Shown: piece after piece, positions 17,676 through 26,493 of the stretch
How positions within the stretch are numbered: position 1 is the first letter of the stretch
Layout: each line of letters starts with the position of its first letter
Source: Rhizobiales bacterium TMED168
GTDB taxonomy: Bacteria > Pseudomonadota > Alphaproteobacteria > MED-G09
Reading direction: 5' to 3'
DNA: 28,914 nucleotides
Assembly: GCA_002170885.2 (NCBI GenBank)
Contig: NHHR02000001.1
Location: forward strand, 1 to 28,914
Notes under the pieces: generated by a model
Told to the model about the DNA's origin: nothing
Database searches by the model: none
The model's input: the letters and a program-made list of their open reading frames with translations, nothing else
Position numbers and translations under genes: made by a program

Positions 17676-18392
17676 ATGAAAAAACAAAAAAAACCAATTG
17701 AGTTATATTATTGGCCAACTCCAAACGGCTGGAAGATATCAATAATGCTTGAAGAGTGTAAAATTCCTTATACTCTTAAACCAATAAATATCGGTAAGGG
17801 TGACCAGTTTAAGCCAAAATTTTTAAAAATTTCACCTAATAATCGAATGCCAGCAATCTTAGATCCTGATGGCCCAGGAGGAAAACAAATTTCAGTTTTT
17901 GAGTCAGGTGCAATACTTCAGTACCTTGGAAGAAAGTCGGGAAAATTTTATCCTAAAAATGAAAGGGAAAGAGTAAAAGTAGATGAATGGATTTATTGGC
18001 AAATGTGCGGGTTAGGGCCAATGGCAGGCCAAGCTCATCATTTTAGGCAATATGCACCAAAAAAAATTAACTATGCTGTTAAACGTTACACTGATGAGGT
18101 CAATAGGCTTTATGGAGTTATGAATAAGCAATTAAGAAAAAATGAATACCTTGCTGGTAGATATTCAATAGCAGATATGGCTTGTTGGGGCTGGGTTAAA
18201 CCTTGGAAAAATCAAGGACAAAGAATCTCTGACTTTCCCCATTTGAAGAGATGGTTGGAGAAGGTTGGTAATAGGCCTGCTGTAAAAAAAGGTTTTGAGC
18301 TAGGAAAGGATTTAAGAAAACAATCACTTGCCGATAATACAAAGGAAGCAAAAAAAGCAAAATCCATCCTCTTTAATCAAAGGGCTAGGTAA
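17676..18392 (+). CDS. Glutathione S-transferase family protein, YfcG-like
   Basis: A 238-aa glutathione transferase of the Nu class (YfcG/YghU group). The thioredoxin-like N-domain starts IELYYWPTPNGWKISIMLEE. T15 and N17 in PTPNG correspond to the YfcG glutathione-contacting residues. SPNNRMPAI holds the cis-proline and FESGAILQYL follows. The helical C-domain contains WQMCGLGPMAGQAHHFRQYAP and YSIADMACWGWV. Nu-class enzymes show disulfide-bond reductase activity with glutathione; the substrate here is unknown. The C-terminal about 25 residues are lysine-rich. Spacing of 3 nt from gatB and 5 nt to tesB suggests a single transcript. Confidence 0.92.
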   Translation: MKKQKKPIELYYWPTPNGWKISIMLEECKIPYTLKPINIGKGDQFKPKFLKISPNNRMPAILDPDGPGGKQISVFESGAILQYLGRKSGKFYPKNERERVKVDEWIYWQMCGLGPMAGQAHHFRQYAPKKINYAVKRYTDEVNRLYGVMNKQLRKNEYLAGRYSIADMACWGWVKPWKNQGQRISDFPHLKRWLEKVGNRPAVKKGFELGKDLRKQSLADNTKEAKKAKSILFNQRAR

Positions 18393-18397
18393 ACTTT

Positions 18398-19267
18398 ATG
18401 AATAAGCGTCTAGATGACTTAATTAATTTGTTAGATATTGAAAGGATTGAAGTAAATCTATTTCGAGGTCAAAGCCCATCTGATAGATGGCAAAGAGTTT
18501 TTGGAGGACAAGTTATTGGCCAAGCACTTGTTGCTGCTAGCCGAACTGTTGAAGACAGAACTTGCCATTCTCTTCATGCATATTTTTTGAGGGCAGGTGA
18601 TCCAAAGGTTCCAATTTTATATGAAGTGGATAGAGCAAGAGATGGTAGATCTTTTACTTCTAGACGTGTCGTTGCAGTTCAACATGGTAAAAAGATTTTT
18701 AATATGTCAGCATCCTTCCAAATTGAAGAAGAGGGCTTAAGTCACCAAGATCCAATGCCAGTTGTTTCAAATTATAGTGACCTTCCATCAGAACATGACT
18801 TAAGAAAAAAAATTCTTAGTAATGTTCCGGATGAATATAAAGACAGTTTTAATAAAGAATGGCCGGTAGAAATTAGACCAATTGATCCTGTAGACTTGAT
18901 GAATCCTAAACCCAAAATTCCTCAAAATTTTGTTTGGTTTAGAGCCAAATCAGCTTTACCTAAAAATGTTTCTTTGCAACAATGTGTTCTTGCTTATATG
19001 TCAGATATGTCTCTGCTTGATACTTGTACAAATCCTCATGGAATAAATTTTATGAGTCAAAATTTGCAGTCTGCTAGCCTAGATCATGCTATGTGGTTTC
19101 ATAGACCTTTTCAAGCAGATGAATGGCTTCTTTACTGTCAAGATAGTCCATCAGCCTCTGGTGCAAGAGGTTTTAACAGAGGAAGTATTTTTGATGCTTC
19201 TGGAAATCTTGTAGCCTCAGTCGCTCAAGAAGGGCTTATAAGAGTAATTAATGAAAAAATTAATTAA
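18398..19267 (+). CDS. tesB: Acyl-CoA thioesterase II
   Basis: A double-hotdog acyl-CoA thioesterase, 289 aa, that hydrolyses medium- and long-chain acyl-CoA. The N-terminal hotdog carries RVFGGQVIGQALVAASRTV and SLHAYFLRAGDP. The C-terminal hotdog carries LAYMSDMSLLDT with the catalytic Asp, SLDHAMWFHRPF, and ASVAQEGLIR with the catalytic Gln. Length is normal for TesB. It is the last gene of the + strand run. Its final 8 nt overlap the convergent methylmalonyl-CoA mutase gene. Confidence 0.96.
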   Translation: MNKRLDDLINLLDIERIEVNLFRGQSPSDRWQRVFGGQVIGQALVAASRTVEDRTCHSLHAYFLRAGDPKVPILYEVDRARDGRSFTSRRVVAVQHGKKIFNMSASFQIEEEGLSHQDPMPVVSNYSDLPSEHDLRKKILSNVPDEYKDSFNKEWPVEIRPIDPVDLMNPKPKIPQNFVWFRAKSALPKNVSLQQCVLAYMSDMSLLDTCTNPHGINFMSQNLQSASLDHAMWFHRPFQADEWLLYCQDSPSASGARGFNRGSIFDASGNLVASVAQEGLIRVINEKIN

Positions 19268-21395
19268 TTTCTAATAAATTCAATAACTCAGCTGCAGCAT
19301 CTACTATATTTGTCCCAGTTGCAAAGATAGCTGATGCACCAGAATCAAGTAAAGCACTAAAATCATCTTTTGGAATAACACCCCCAACAACAATATGAAT
19401 ATGGCCTAAATCTTTCAAATTTAATTCATCTTTCAATTGAGGAACTAATGTTAAATGACCTGCTGCTAAAGATGAGGCAGCAACAATATCGCAATTGTTT
19501 TTAAATACTAATTCTGCAACTTCTGATGGTGTTTGGAATAAGGACCCGACCTCTATATCAAAACCCATATCTACTAAAGCACTTGCAACAACCTTTTGAC
19601 CCCTATCATGTCCATCTTGTCCTAATTTTGCTATAAAAACTTTTGGTTTTCTATGCTCTTTTGCTTCAAAGTCCTTAGTCCTTTTTCTTATAAAATCAAT
19701 TTTTTCTGAAGAAAAGTTATTTGTATATGTATTTTTTATTAGAGTTACCTCTGCTTTATGTCTATCCCACACTTCTTCCATGGAATTAGATATTTCTCCA
19801 ACCGTAGCTCCTACTCTTGCTGCATTAACTGCAAGTTCGAGAACATTTTTATTCTCTTTGATTCCTATTCTTATTTTCTCTAATTTATCTTTTACTTCTT
19901 CATTATTTCTTTCAGATTTAAGTTTTTTTAATCGCTCTATTTGATTAGCTAAAACTTGTGAATTATCTACTTTTTTAATTTCGATGTTCTCTTCTTCGTT
20001 ATCTGATAATGTAAATTTATTAACACCAACAACTGTTTTTTCGTAAGAGTCAATCCTTGCTTGGACCTTTGTTGCCGACTCCTCAATACGCATCTTGGGA
20101 ATATTTTTTTCGATTGCTTCAGTCATTCCTCCGTATTTATTTATTTCTTCAATATGACCTATAGCTTTTTCTGCTAAATCAGAGGTTAATTTTTCAATGA
20201 AAAAAGATCCTCCCCAGGGATCAATTACATCACACGTTCCTGTTTCATTTTGTATAAATAATTGAGTATTTCTGGCAATTCTGGCCGAGAAGTCGGTCGG
20301 TAGGGCGATTGCTTCATCAAAACTATTAGTGTGTAAAGATTGAGTATGACCATGTGTAGCAGCTAGAGCTTCAATACATGTTCTTGTGATATTATTAAGG
20401 GGATCCTGAGCAGTAAGCGACCACCCAGAAGTTTGACAATGCGTTCTTAATGCCAATGATCTTTGATCTTTAGGATTAAATTCTCTTACTAAATTAGCCC
20501 ATATTAATCTACCTGCTCTCATTTTTGCTATTTCCATAAAATAGTCCATGCCTATGGCCCAAAAGAATGAAAGACGTGGAGCAAAAGCATCAATATCTAA
20601 TCCAGCGCTAATACCTGCTTTTATATATTCAATTCCATCAGCAATTGTATAAGCTAATTCAAGATCAGCAGAAGCACCGGCCTCTTGCATGTGATAACCA
20701 GATATCGAAATAGAATTAAATTTAGGCATATTTTCTGCAGTATATCTAAAAATATCAGAAATTATTCGCATAGATGGCTTAGGAGGATAAATATAAGTAT
20801 TCCTAACCATAAATTCTTTTAAAATATCATTCTGAATTGTGCCTTTTAATTGGTCAGCTGAAACTCCTTGCTCTTCAGCTGCTACAATATATAAAGCCAT
20901 TATTGGAATAACGGCACCATTCATTGTCATTGAGACTGACATTTTATCCAACGGTATATCTTTGAAGAGAACTCTCATATCAAGTATAGAGTCTATTGCA
21001 ACACCAGCCATTCCAACATCGCCAGAAACTCTTTGGTTATCTGAGTCGTAACCCCTATGTGTAGCTAAATCAAATGCAATAGATAAACCCATTTGGCCAT
21101 TCTCTAAATTTTTCTTATAAAATGCATTTGACTCTTCCGCTGTTGAAAAACCTGCATATTGCCTTATTGTCCAAGGCTTATTCGTGTACATTGTTGGGTA
21201 AGGCCCTCTAACAAAAGGATCTATGCCCGGTAAAGAGTTCGTGTGTTTTATATTTTTTATATCCTTTTTTGTGTAAAATGATTTTAAATCAATACCCTCT
21301 GGCGTTTGATATACATTAGATTTACTATCTAAATTATTGTTATTTAATATATTTAAATCTAAATCTAGATTTTTTAATGTTTTTGGATTACTCAT
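19260..21395 (-). CDS. Methylmalonyl-CoA mutase large (catalytic) subunit
   Basis: Adenosylcobalamin enzyme interconverting methylmalonyl-CoA and succinyl-CoA, 711 aa. The catalytic TIM barrel (about 60-550) includes GPYPTMYTNKPWTIRQYAGF, GLSIAFDLATHRGYDSD and QEAGASADLELAYT. The C-terminal cobalamin-binding domain carries the DxHxxG motif in GQDGHDRGQKVVA, with H596 as the lower axial ligand, then GSLFQTP and VVGGVIP. The start has a strong AAGGAAG ribosome-binding site 4 nt before the ATG, within the 15-nt gap from the small-subunit gene. No epimerase, propionyl-CoA carboxylase or MeaB chaperone lies in this window. No cobalamin riboswitch is recognisable upstream. Confidence 0.98.
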   Translation of the reverse strand: MSNPKTLKNLDLDLNILNNNNLDSKSNVYQTPEGIDLKSFYTKKDIKNIKHTNSLPGIDPFVRGPYPTMYTNKPWTIRQYAGFSTAEESNAFYKKNLENGQMGLSIAFDLATHRGYDSDNQRVSGDVGMAGVAIDSILDMRVLFKDIPLDKMSVSMTMNGAVIPIMALYIVAAEEQGVSADQLKGTIQNDILKEFMVRNTYIYPPKPSMRIISDIFRYTAENMPKFNSISISGYHMQEAGASADLELAYTIADGIEYIKAGISAGLDIDAFAPRLSFFWAIGMDYFMEIAKMRAGRLIWANLVREFNPKDQRSLALRTHCQTSGWSLTAQDPLNNITRTCIEALAATHGHTQSLHTNSFDEAIALPTDFSARIARNTQLFIQNETGTCDVIDPWGGSFFIEKLTSDLAEKAIGHIEEINKYGGMTEAIEKNIPKMRIEESATKVQARIDSYEKTVVGVNKFTLSDNEEENIEIKKVDNSQVLANQIERLKKLKSERNNEEVKDKLEKIRIGIKENKNVLELAVNAARVGATVGEISNSMEEVWDRHKAEVTLIKNTYTNNFSSEKIDFIRKRTKDFEAKEHRKPKVFIAKLGQDGHDRGQKVVASALVDMGFDIEVGSLFQTPSEVAELVFKNNCDIVAASSLAAGHLTLVPQLKDELNLKDLGHIHIVVGGVIPKDDFSALLDSGASAIFATGTNIVDAAAELLNLLEIN

Positions 21396-21410
21396 AAAAC
21401 TTCCTTAAAA

Positions 21411-22751
21411 TTAGCCCTCAAAAGGTTTAACATTTATTGGATTAGAGTCGGGATCTTCATATGAATTCTCACCAACTTTAATTAATTTTTGTTCTTTAAT
21501 ATTTTTTTTAAAATTATCTCGTGAATTTTTTAAATTTTGACGAAACTTTTTAGATGAAATTAAACTGAGAATTCCACCATTACTCTCATTTAATTGTAAT
21601 TTCTTCCAAGTCATCTTTGCTATATTATTAGTAAGGTTTTCAATATAAAAAGAACCTCCAGATGGATCTTGAACTCTTGAAATTCTTGATTCTTCCTGAA
21701 GAATAATATGTGTATTTCTAGTTAATCTTCTAATAAAATCGGGTGCCTGACCCAGTTTTTGAGTAATATTATTACAAATTATTCTATTTGAACCACCTAT
21801 AGCAGAAGCAAGCGCTGCTGTTGTAATTCTAAGTTGATTTACCCAAGGATCCTTTTCGAATAATATATTCGAAGATGATCTTGATGTAATACTTAGGCTG
21901 CAGTTTAATTTATGACTTTTAAAAATATTACCAAAAATTATACGTGCTGCTCTTATTTTTGCTATTGAGGTAAAAAAATCTGTATCTGCAGCTAAAGTAA
22001 TACTAAGTGAAAATTTTTTATTATTTTTATTATTAAAATCTTTTATTATCTCAAGAAAACTTAAGCATAATAATTCAATTTCTTCTGAGGTATTTGCTCC
22101 TAAATCGTTCCACAAACTTCCATCTAAATGAATTAAATTTATATTTTTAAATTCACTATTAAATTCATTGTGATATTTTAAAATATCTTCATAACTAAGT
22201 TTTTCATGACTAGTATTATTTTTTGAAAACTCTTCAAGCCATAAATTAGATGCAAATGGATCAATTTGGTAATTACAAATAATCTCTTTATTTTTGTTTT
22301 CTTTTATGAACTTTGCAAAATTAAAAAAGTTTTCTCTTGAGTAATTAATATTTCTAATAAAAATTGGTGCAATGCTTAGATCTATTTTGTTCAAAATTAA
22401 ATCTAGAGTATTTTCCTCAAAACAAGATAACTCAACTGAATTACTTCCTCGTTCAAGCTCTCCCAATATTCTATTGTTAAGTATTTTTGGATCCTTGTGA
22501 TGGTCAACAGTAGTGCATATAAACCATGGCATAAAATCATTTTTATTTGCTTTTAAACCCCTTCTTGATGAATGACTGTAATCATCCTCCTCATCATTTG
22601 AAGTATAAAGTGGTTTAATTGATAAATCCTTATCAATTTTTTTATTTAAGTCCTTTAAAGTCATATTCTTAAGTGTTGAGCTTGCAATTTTTTCCCAATC
22701 AGAAATATCTACTTTTTGCGCATTTAAATATTTTTCTATATTTTTAGTCAT
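21411..22751 (-). CDS. Methylmalonyl-CoA mutase small subunit, barrel only
   Basis: A 446-aa divergent homologue of the mutase barrel. Diagnostic stretches are TTVDHHKDPKILNNRIL, TLAADTDFFTSIAKIRAARII, ASAIGGSNRII, IRRLTRNTHIILQEESRISR and VQDPSGGSFYIENLTN. It ends just after the helical linker (KLIKVGENSYEDP) and has no cobalamin-binding domain. Typical MutA is 600-plus aa with a degenerate B12 domain, so this one is shortened. The reading frame is clean with no remnant downstream, so it appears to be a settled domain loss rather than a truncation artefact. It probably forms the non-catalytic half of a heterodimer with the large subunit encoded 15 nt downstream. Confidence 0.9.
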   Translation of the reverse strand: MTKNIEKYLNAQKVDISDWEKIASSTLKNMTLKDLNKKIDKDLSIKPLYTSNDEEDDYSHSSRRGLKANKNDFMPWFICTTVDHHKDPKILNNRILGELERGSNSVELSCFEENTLDLILNKIDLSIAPIFIRNINYSRENFFNFAKFIKENKNKEIICNYQIDPFASNLWLEEFSKNNTSHEKLSYEDILKYHNEFNSEFKNINLIHLDGSLWNDLGANTSEEIELLCLSFLEIIKDFNNKNNKKFSLSITLAADTDFFTSIAKIRAARIIFGNIFKSHKLNCSLSITSRSSSNILFEKDPWVNQLRITTAALASAIGGSNRIICNNITQKLGQAPDFIRRLTRNTHIILQEESRISRVQDPSGGSFYIENLTNNIAKMTWKKLQLNESNGGILSLISSKKFRQNLKNSRDNFKKNIKEQKLIKVGENSYEDPDSNPINVKPFEG

Positions 22752-22760
22752 AAATTACCT

Positions 22761-22798
22761 ATACGATATTTTTTAGATATTTAATACAAATACGATAT
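22761..22798. repeat. Pair of ATACGATAT direct repeats in a divergent promoter region
   Basis: Two exact copies of ATACGATAT occur at 22761-22769 and 22790-22798, 29 bp apart centre to centre, about three DNA turns. They lie in the 119-nt gap between the divergent mutase small-subunit gene and ccmC. A regulator-binding role is possible but unsupported beyond position and spacing. In AT-rich DNA nine-base repeats can arise by chance, though both contain the same CG step. Confidence 0.3.
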
Positions 22799-22800
22799 AA

Positions 22801-22818
22801 ACATTTATATTTAAATGT
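22801..22818. promoter_or_regulatory. Perfect inverted repeat upstream of ccmC
   Basis: The sequence ACATTTA-TATT-TAAATGT is a perfect 7-bp dyad with a 4-nt centre. It lies 52 nt before the ccmC ATG and next to the direct repeats. It could be an operator for the ccm operon, the mutase operon or both. It is too AT-rich to be a good terminator and has no T tract. Assignment is by position only. Confidence 0.25.
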
Positions 22819-22870
22819 TATTAGTTTTGTAAAATAAAAGTTGCGTAATTTTATAGAAAAATCTTAAAAA

Positions 22871-23593
22871 ATGAATAATATTTTTATAAATCCTGGACAG
22901 CTAAAAAAACTCTCATTTGTTTTGTCCCCTTGGCTTGCCTCAATATCAGTTTTACTTTTGGTTTTTGGCATTTGGCTTTCATTTTTTAATTCTCCAATTG
23001 ATTATCAACAAGGAAACGCAGTAAGAATGATGTATATACATGTACCATCTGCTTGGCTAAGTATGATGATATATGTATTTTTAGCTGTAAATAGTTTTTT
23101 TGGTTTAGTATATGGACATGTAACTGCATTCTGTCTCTCAAAGGCTGCTGCTCCAATAGGATTAACATTTACTGCAATTTGTTTGGTTACTGGATCCGCT
23201 TGGGGAAAGCCTATGTGGGGGGCTTGGTGGGTCTGGGATGCTAGATTGACTTCAGTCCTGATACTTTTCTTTTTTTATTTGGGGTATATTATTTTTTCAA
23301 AATCCTTTAATGATTTTACAAAAGGAGAGAGATTTTCTTCTATTTTGTCTATTATTGGCATTGTTAATTTGCCAATTATTAAATTTTCTGTTGATTATTG
23401 GAATACATTGCATCAACCAGCAAGTATTTCAAAATTAAGCTCTCCTTCAATCCATATTGATATGTTAACGCCGTTATTAGTGATGTTTTTCTCTTTTCTT
23501 TTTTTATTTTTGTACATTCTTGCTCTAAGGTTGCAGGCAGAGCTTAATATGAGAAAAATTAACATTAGTAATATGAAATATTACAGGGGTTAA
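22871..23593 (+). CDS. ccmC: Heme exporter/handling protein CcmC
   Basis: Inner-membrane heme-handling protein of cytochrome c maturation System I, 240 aa, six predicted membrane helices. It presents heme to CcmE. The tryptophan-rich WWD domain is at about 111-125 (WGKPMWGAWWVWDAR). The two heme-ligand histidines are H57 in MMYIHVPSAW and H181 in TLHQPAS. It is the first gene of the ccm operon (ccmC-D-E-FH-A-B). The upstream region is AT-rich and shared with the divergent mutase genes. Confidence 0.97.
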   Translation: MNNIFINPGQLKKLSFVLSPWLASISVLLLVFGIWLSFFNSPIDYQQGNAVRMMYIHVPSAWLSMMIYVFLAVNSFFGLVYGHVTAFCLSKAAAPIGLTFTAICLVTGSAWGKPMWGAWWVWDARLTSVLILFFFYLGYIIFSKSFNDFTKGERFSSILSIIGIVNLPIIKFSVDYWNTLHQPASISKLSSPSIHIDMLTPLLVMFFSFLFLFLYILALRLQAELNMRKINISNMKYYRG

Positions 23594-23596
23594 TTG

Positions 23597-23731
23597 ATGA
23601 AAGACTATACTTTTTATATTTTGATTGCCTATTCTTTTTGTTTTATCTCTCTTAGTTTATTAATTTATTTATCTAAATTATACCTTTCTCATTCTCAAAA
23701 AAAAATTAAAGAAATTGAAAAAAATGACTAA
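23597..23731 (+). CDS. ccmD: Heme exporter protein CcmD
   Basis: A 44-aa protein: MKDYTFYILIAYSFCFISLS, then LLIYLSKLYLSHSQKKIKEI and EKND. It has a single membrane helix (about 7-27) followed by a basic, charged tail. This is the standard CcmD architecture, including the YILIAYS-like entry to the helix and the S/K-rich tail. CcmD stabilises the CcmABC-E complex. The identification rests on size, topology and position between ccmC (3 nt) and ccmE (8-nt overlap, ATGACTAA), since CcmD sequence is poorly conserved. Confidence 0.88.
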   Translation: MKDYTFYILIAYSFCFISLSLLIYLSKLYLSHSQKKIKEIEKND

Positions 23732-24221
23732 AAGAATAAACAAAATTTATAAAATTATTTTATTACTGTCTTTAGTTTCTATTTCTTTGTTTCTAATTAT
23801 TTTTGCTTTAAGGGATAATGTAATTTTCTTTTACTCTCCCTCAGAGATCATAACTAAAATTGAAAAAAAACAAATATCGCACGACTCTTTAATAAGGCTT
23901 GGCGGTCTCGTGCTAAAGGATAGTTTTACTAGGCATGAAAAAAATAATATTCACTTTATTATTACTGATAACTTAAAAAAAATTAGTGTAAGTTATAATG
24001 GTATTCTTCCTGATCTTTTTGAAGAAGGTCAGGGTGTAATTGCTGAAGGTTTTATAAAATTATACAGTAAATATTCACCTACAGAGGTTACAATAAATTC
24101 TCCAATATCTAATCAAAATATTTATTTTGAAGCTAAAAGTATTTTAGCAAAACATGATGAAAATTATATGCCACCTGAGGTTGCCGAATCTTTGATAATA
24201 GATGGTTATAATAATGATTGA
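23724..24221 (+). CDS. ccmE: Cytochrome c-type biogenesis protein CcmE
   Basis: Periplasmic heme chaperone anchored by one N-terminal helix (about 9-29), 165 aa from ATG 23724. The OB-fold domain contains RLGGLVLKDS and SYNGILPDLFEEGQGVIAEG. The covalent heme-binding histidine is H144 in LAKHDENYMPPEV, with the axial-ligand tyrosine Y148. Both are at their conserved spacing. I prefer the ATG at 23724 over an upstream in-frame TTG at 23715 because it overlaps the ccmD stop in the usual coupled way. CcmE receives heme from CcmABCD and passes it to CcmF/CcmH. Confidence 0.97.
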   Translation: MTKRINKIYKIILLLSLVSISLFLIIFALRDNVIFFYSPSEIITKIEKKQISHDSLIRLGGLVLKDSFTRHEKNNIHFIITDNLKKISVSYNGILPDLFEEGQGVIAEGFIKLYSKYSPTEVTINSPISNQNIYFEAKSILAKHDENYMPPEVAESLIIDGYNND

Positions 24222-26493
24222 ATTTGCAAGCTCAAGTATTCTTTTTGTAGCTTTTTTATCTCTGTTACAATTTCTTTTTCCGTTAGTATTTTCTATTAAC
24301 AAATTCAAAAGTTTAGATTTTGTTGTTTCATCTATTTCAATATTAAGCTTTATTTTGTTAAGTATTGCATTCTGTATTTTAATATTTTCTTATATAAATT
24401 CAGATTTTTCATTACTAAATGTTTGGTCAAATTCTCATACCTCCAAACCTTTAATTTATAAAATATCTGGATCTTGGGGAAATCACGAAGGTTCGATGCT
24501 TTTATGGTGTTGGGTTATGGCCCTATATGGATTTTTTGTAGCAATAAATATTCAGAAATTAACATCTTACTTTAAATTAAGAATTCTAATGTTTCAGGGC
24601 ATCTTGTGTTTTGGTTTTGTAACTTTTTTAAAACTTAAGTCTGATCCTTTTGAAACGTTATCTCCTGTGCCAAGTGAAGGTATAGGCTTAAATCCTTTAC
24701 TCCAAGATCCTGGGCTAGCTTTTCACCCTCCTTTTCTTTATTTAGGTTATGTTGGTTTATCAATAGTATGGTCTTTTGCTCTTGCGGGGTTATATAATAA
24801 AAATTTCGATAAAAGTTGGGCAACACAAACTAAACCTTGGGTTATCTTATCTTGGATATTTTTATCTATTGGAATAACACTTGGTTCATATTGGGCATAT
24901 TATGAACTTGGCTGGGGTGGTTTTTGGTTTTGGGACCCTGTTGAAAATGCCTCACTTATTCCGTGGATAGTCGCCACAGCTCTTATGCATTCTATACTAG
25001 TAATGGAAAAAAGAGGTACTTTAGCAAATTGGTGCATTTTGTTATCTATTCTCGGTTTTGCACTATCAATGGTAGGAACCTTTATTGTTAGATCAGGTCT
25101 TTTAACATCTGTACATGCTTTTGCAAACGATCCTGATAGAGGTTTATTTATTTTATCATTAATAACAATATATATCATTGGAAGCCTTATAGTTTTTTCT
25201 ATGAAACCTATTGGTCCTCAAATAAATTCTAAAAATAATATTCTTAGTAAAGATTTTTTCCTTATAATTAATAATTTATTATTAATTGTATCAGCCTTAA
25301 CAATTTTTATAGGTACTATTTATCCAATGATTTTGGAAATTTTTTCTGGAGAAAGGATTTCTGTTGGTACACCTTTTTACACAATCACAGTAATACCAAT
25401 TATTTTTTTAATTTCTATAATAGCTGCAATGGCTATGTTCCTACCGTGGGGAAAATTAAATTTTAGAATACCTTCTGTAAAAATTATAACATTAATCATT
25501 CTATCTTTTTCTATTACATATATTTTCTATTTATATTTCAGTATAGAAAAAATTTTTTCAATAATAGGGGTTTTTGTTTCTATTTGGATAGTGTTGGCAT
25601 CTGTCTATGGTTTTTTCAAAAAAAGAAATATTATAACTCTCTCATCTTCCCTTGGACACTTAGGTTTAGGAATTCTTATTCTAGGTTGTTCGGTATCTAT
25701 ATCGTCACAAAAGCAATATGAGGGAACTTTAACTTTTGGAGAAAATATTGATATAGGAAATTATCAAGTTAAATTTTTAAATGTTGAAGATATTAAAGGT
25801 CAAAATTATATAAGCTCCTCAGGTATTTTTTCAGTTAAAAAAATATTAGGTGAGAAGATAATAATTAATGCTGAAAAAAGATTTTATCCAGTAGAAAAGT
25901 CAATGACTACTGAAGCAGGAATTTATTCAGAGTATTTTTCACATGTCTATATAATTCTTGGTGAAAAAATTGATACTGAAGAATGGATTGTAAGAATTTG
26001 GTTTAAGCCATTAATCTCTTTAATTTGGATTGGTGCTTTAATAGCAGCCCTTGGTGGGGTTTTATCTTTATTTAAGAATATAAAATTTAAATTAAATCCT
26101 CGATATAATATTTTTTTATTAATTTTCTTTTTTTTCTATCCCTTAAGCATTTATCCTTATGAAATTATTGATTTTAACGAAAATGAAGTTGTAGAAAATC
26201 GTATTAGTAAAATTAATCAAAATATTAGATGTCTTGTTTGTGACTCACAAACTATAGATGAATCAAATTCACCGCTTGCTAAGGATTTGAGATTTATTGT
26301 AAGAAAAAAAGTTTTAAATAATGAGACAGATGAAGAAATTTATAGTTATTTTAGAGAAAGATACGGCGATTATATTATTATGAAACCACCATTCAAATTT
26401 AATACAATTTTTTTATGGTTAGCACCAATTTTATTTTTAATTTTTGGTATTAAGTTAATCTATAATTATCAAAAAAAACTTAATGACAATTGA
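24214..26493 (+). CDS. ccmF: CcmF-CcmH fusion: cytochrome c heme lyase with C-terminal thioredox subunit
   Basis: One 759-aa frame joins two System I proteins. Residues 1 to about 628 are CcmF, with its many membrane helices, SGSWGNHEGSMLLW (85-98), HPPFLYLGYVG (171-181), the WWD domain GWGGFWFWDPVENASLIPW (233-251) and HAFANDPDRG (301-310). From about 630 it continues as CcmH (the short, alphaproteobacterial-type CcmH): a membrane segment (631-645) replacing the signal anchor, then IRCLVCDSQTIDESNSPLAKDLR with the C673-x-x-C676 pair that reduces apocytochrome, and a final helix (731-750). Charge distribution puts the CXXC in the periplasm. No ATG, GTG or TTG suitable for a separate ccmH exists at the junction. 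Start chosen at 24214, overlapping the ccmE stop; an ATG at 24202 would add four residues. Confidence 0.93.
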   Translation: MIEFASSSILFVAFLSLLQFLFPLVFSINKFKSLDFVVSSISILSFILLSIAFCILIFSYINSDFSLLNVWSNSHTSKPLIYKISGSWGNHEGSMLLWCWVMALYGFFVAINIQKLTSYFKLRILMFQGILCFGFVTFLKLKSDPFETLSPVPSEGIGLNPLLQDPGLAFHPPFLYLGYVGLSIVWSFALAGLYNKNFDKSWATQTKPWVILSWIFLSIGITLGSYWAYYELGWGGFWFWDPVENASLIPWIVATALMHSILVMEKRGTLANWCILLSILGFALSMVGTFIVRSGLLTSVHAFANDPDRGLFILSLITIYIIGSLIVFSMKPIGPQINSKNNILSKDFFLIINNLLLIVSALTIFIGTIYPMILEIFSGERISVGTPFYTITVIPIIFLISIIAAMAMFLPWGKLNFRIPSVKIITLIILSFSITYIFYLYFSIEKIFSIIGVFVSIWIVLASVYGFFKKRNIITLSSSLGHLGLGILILGCSVSISSQKQYEGTLTFGENIDIGNYQVKFLNVEDIKGQNYISSSGIFSVKKILGEKIIINAEKRFYPVEKSMTTEAGIYSEYFSHVYIILGEKIDTEEWIVRIWFKPLISLIWIGALIAALGGVLSLFKNIKFKLNPRYNIFLLIFFFFYPLSIYPYEIIDFNENEVVENRISKINQNIRCLVCDSQTIDESNSPLAKDLRFIVRKKVLNNETDEEIYSYFRERYGDYIIMKPPFKFNTIFLWLAPILFLIFGIKLIYNYQKKLNDN

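Noticed and set aside
24900..25178. 92-codon minus-strand open frame inside ccmF
   Set aside because: It is antisense to the conserved WWD domain and has no domain or ribosome-binding site. The same applies to the minus-strand frame at 24635-24826.
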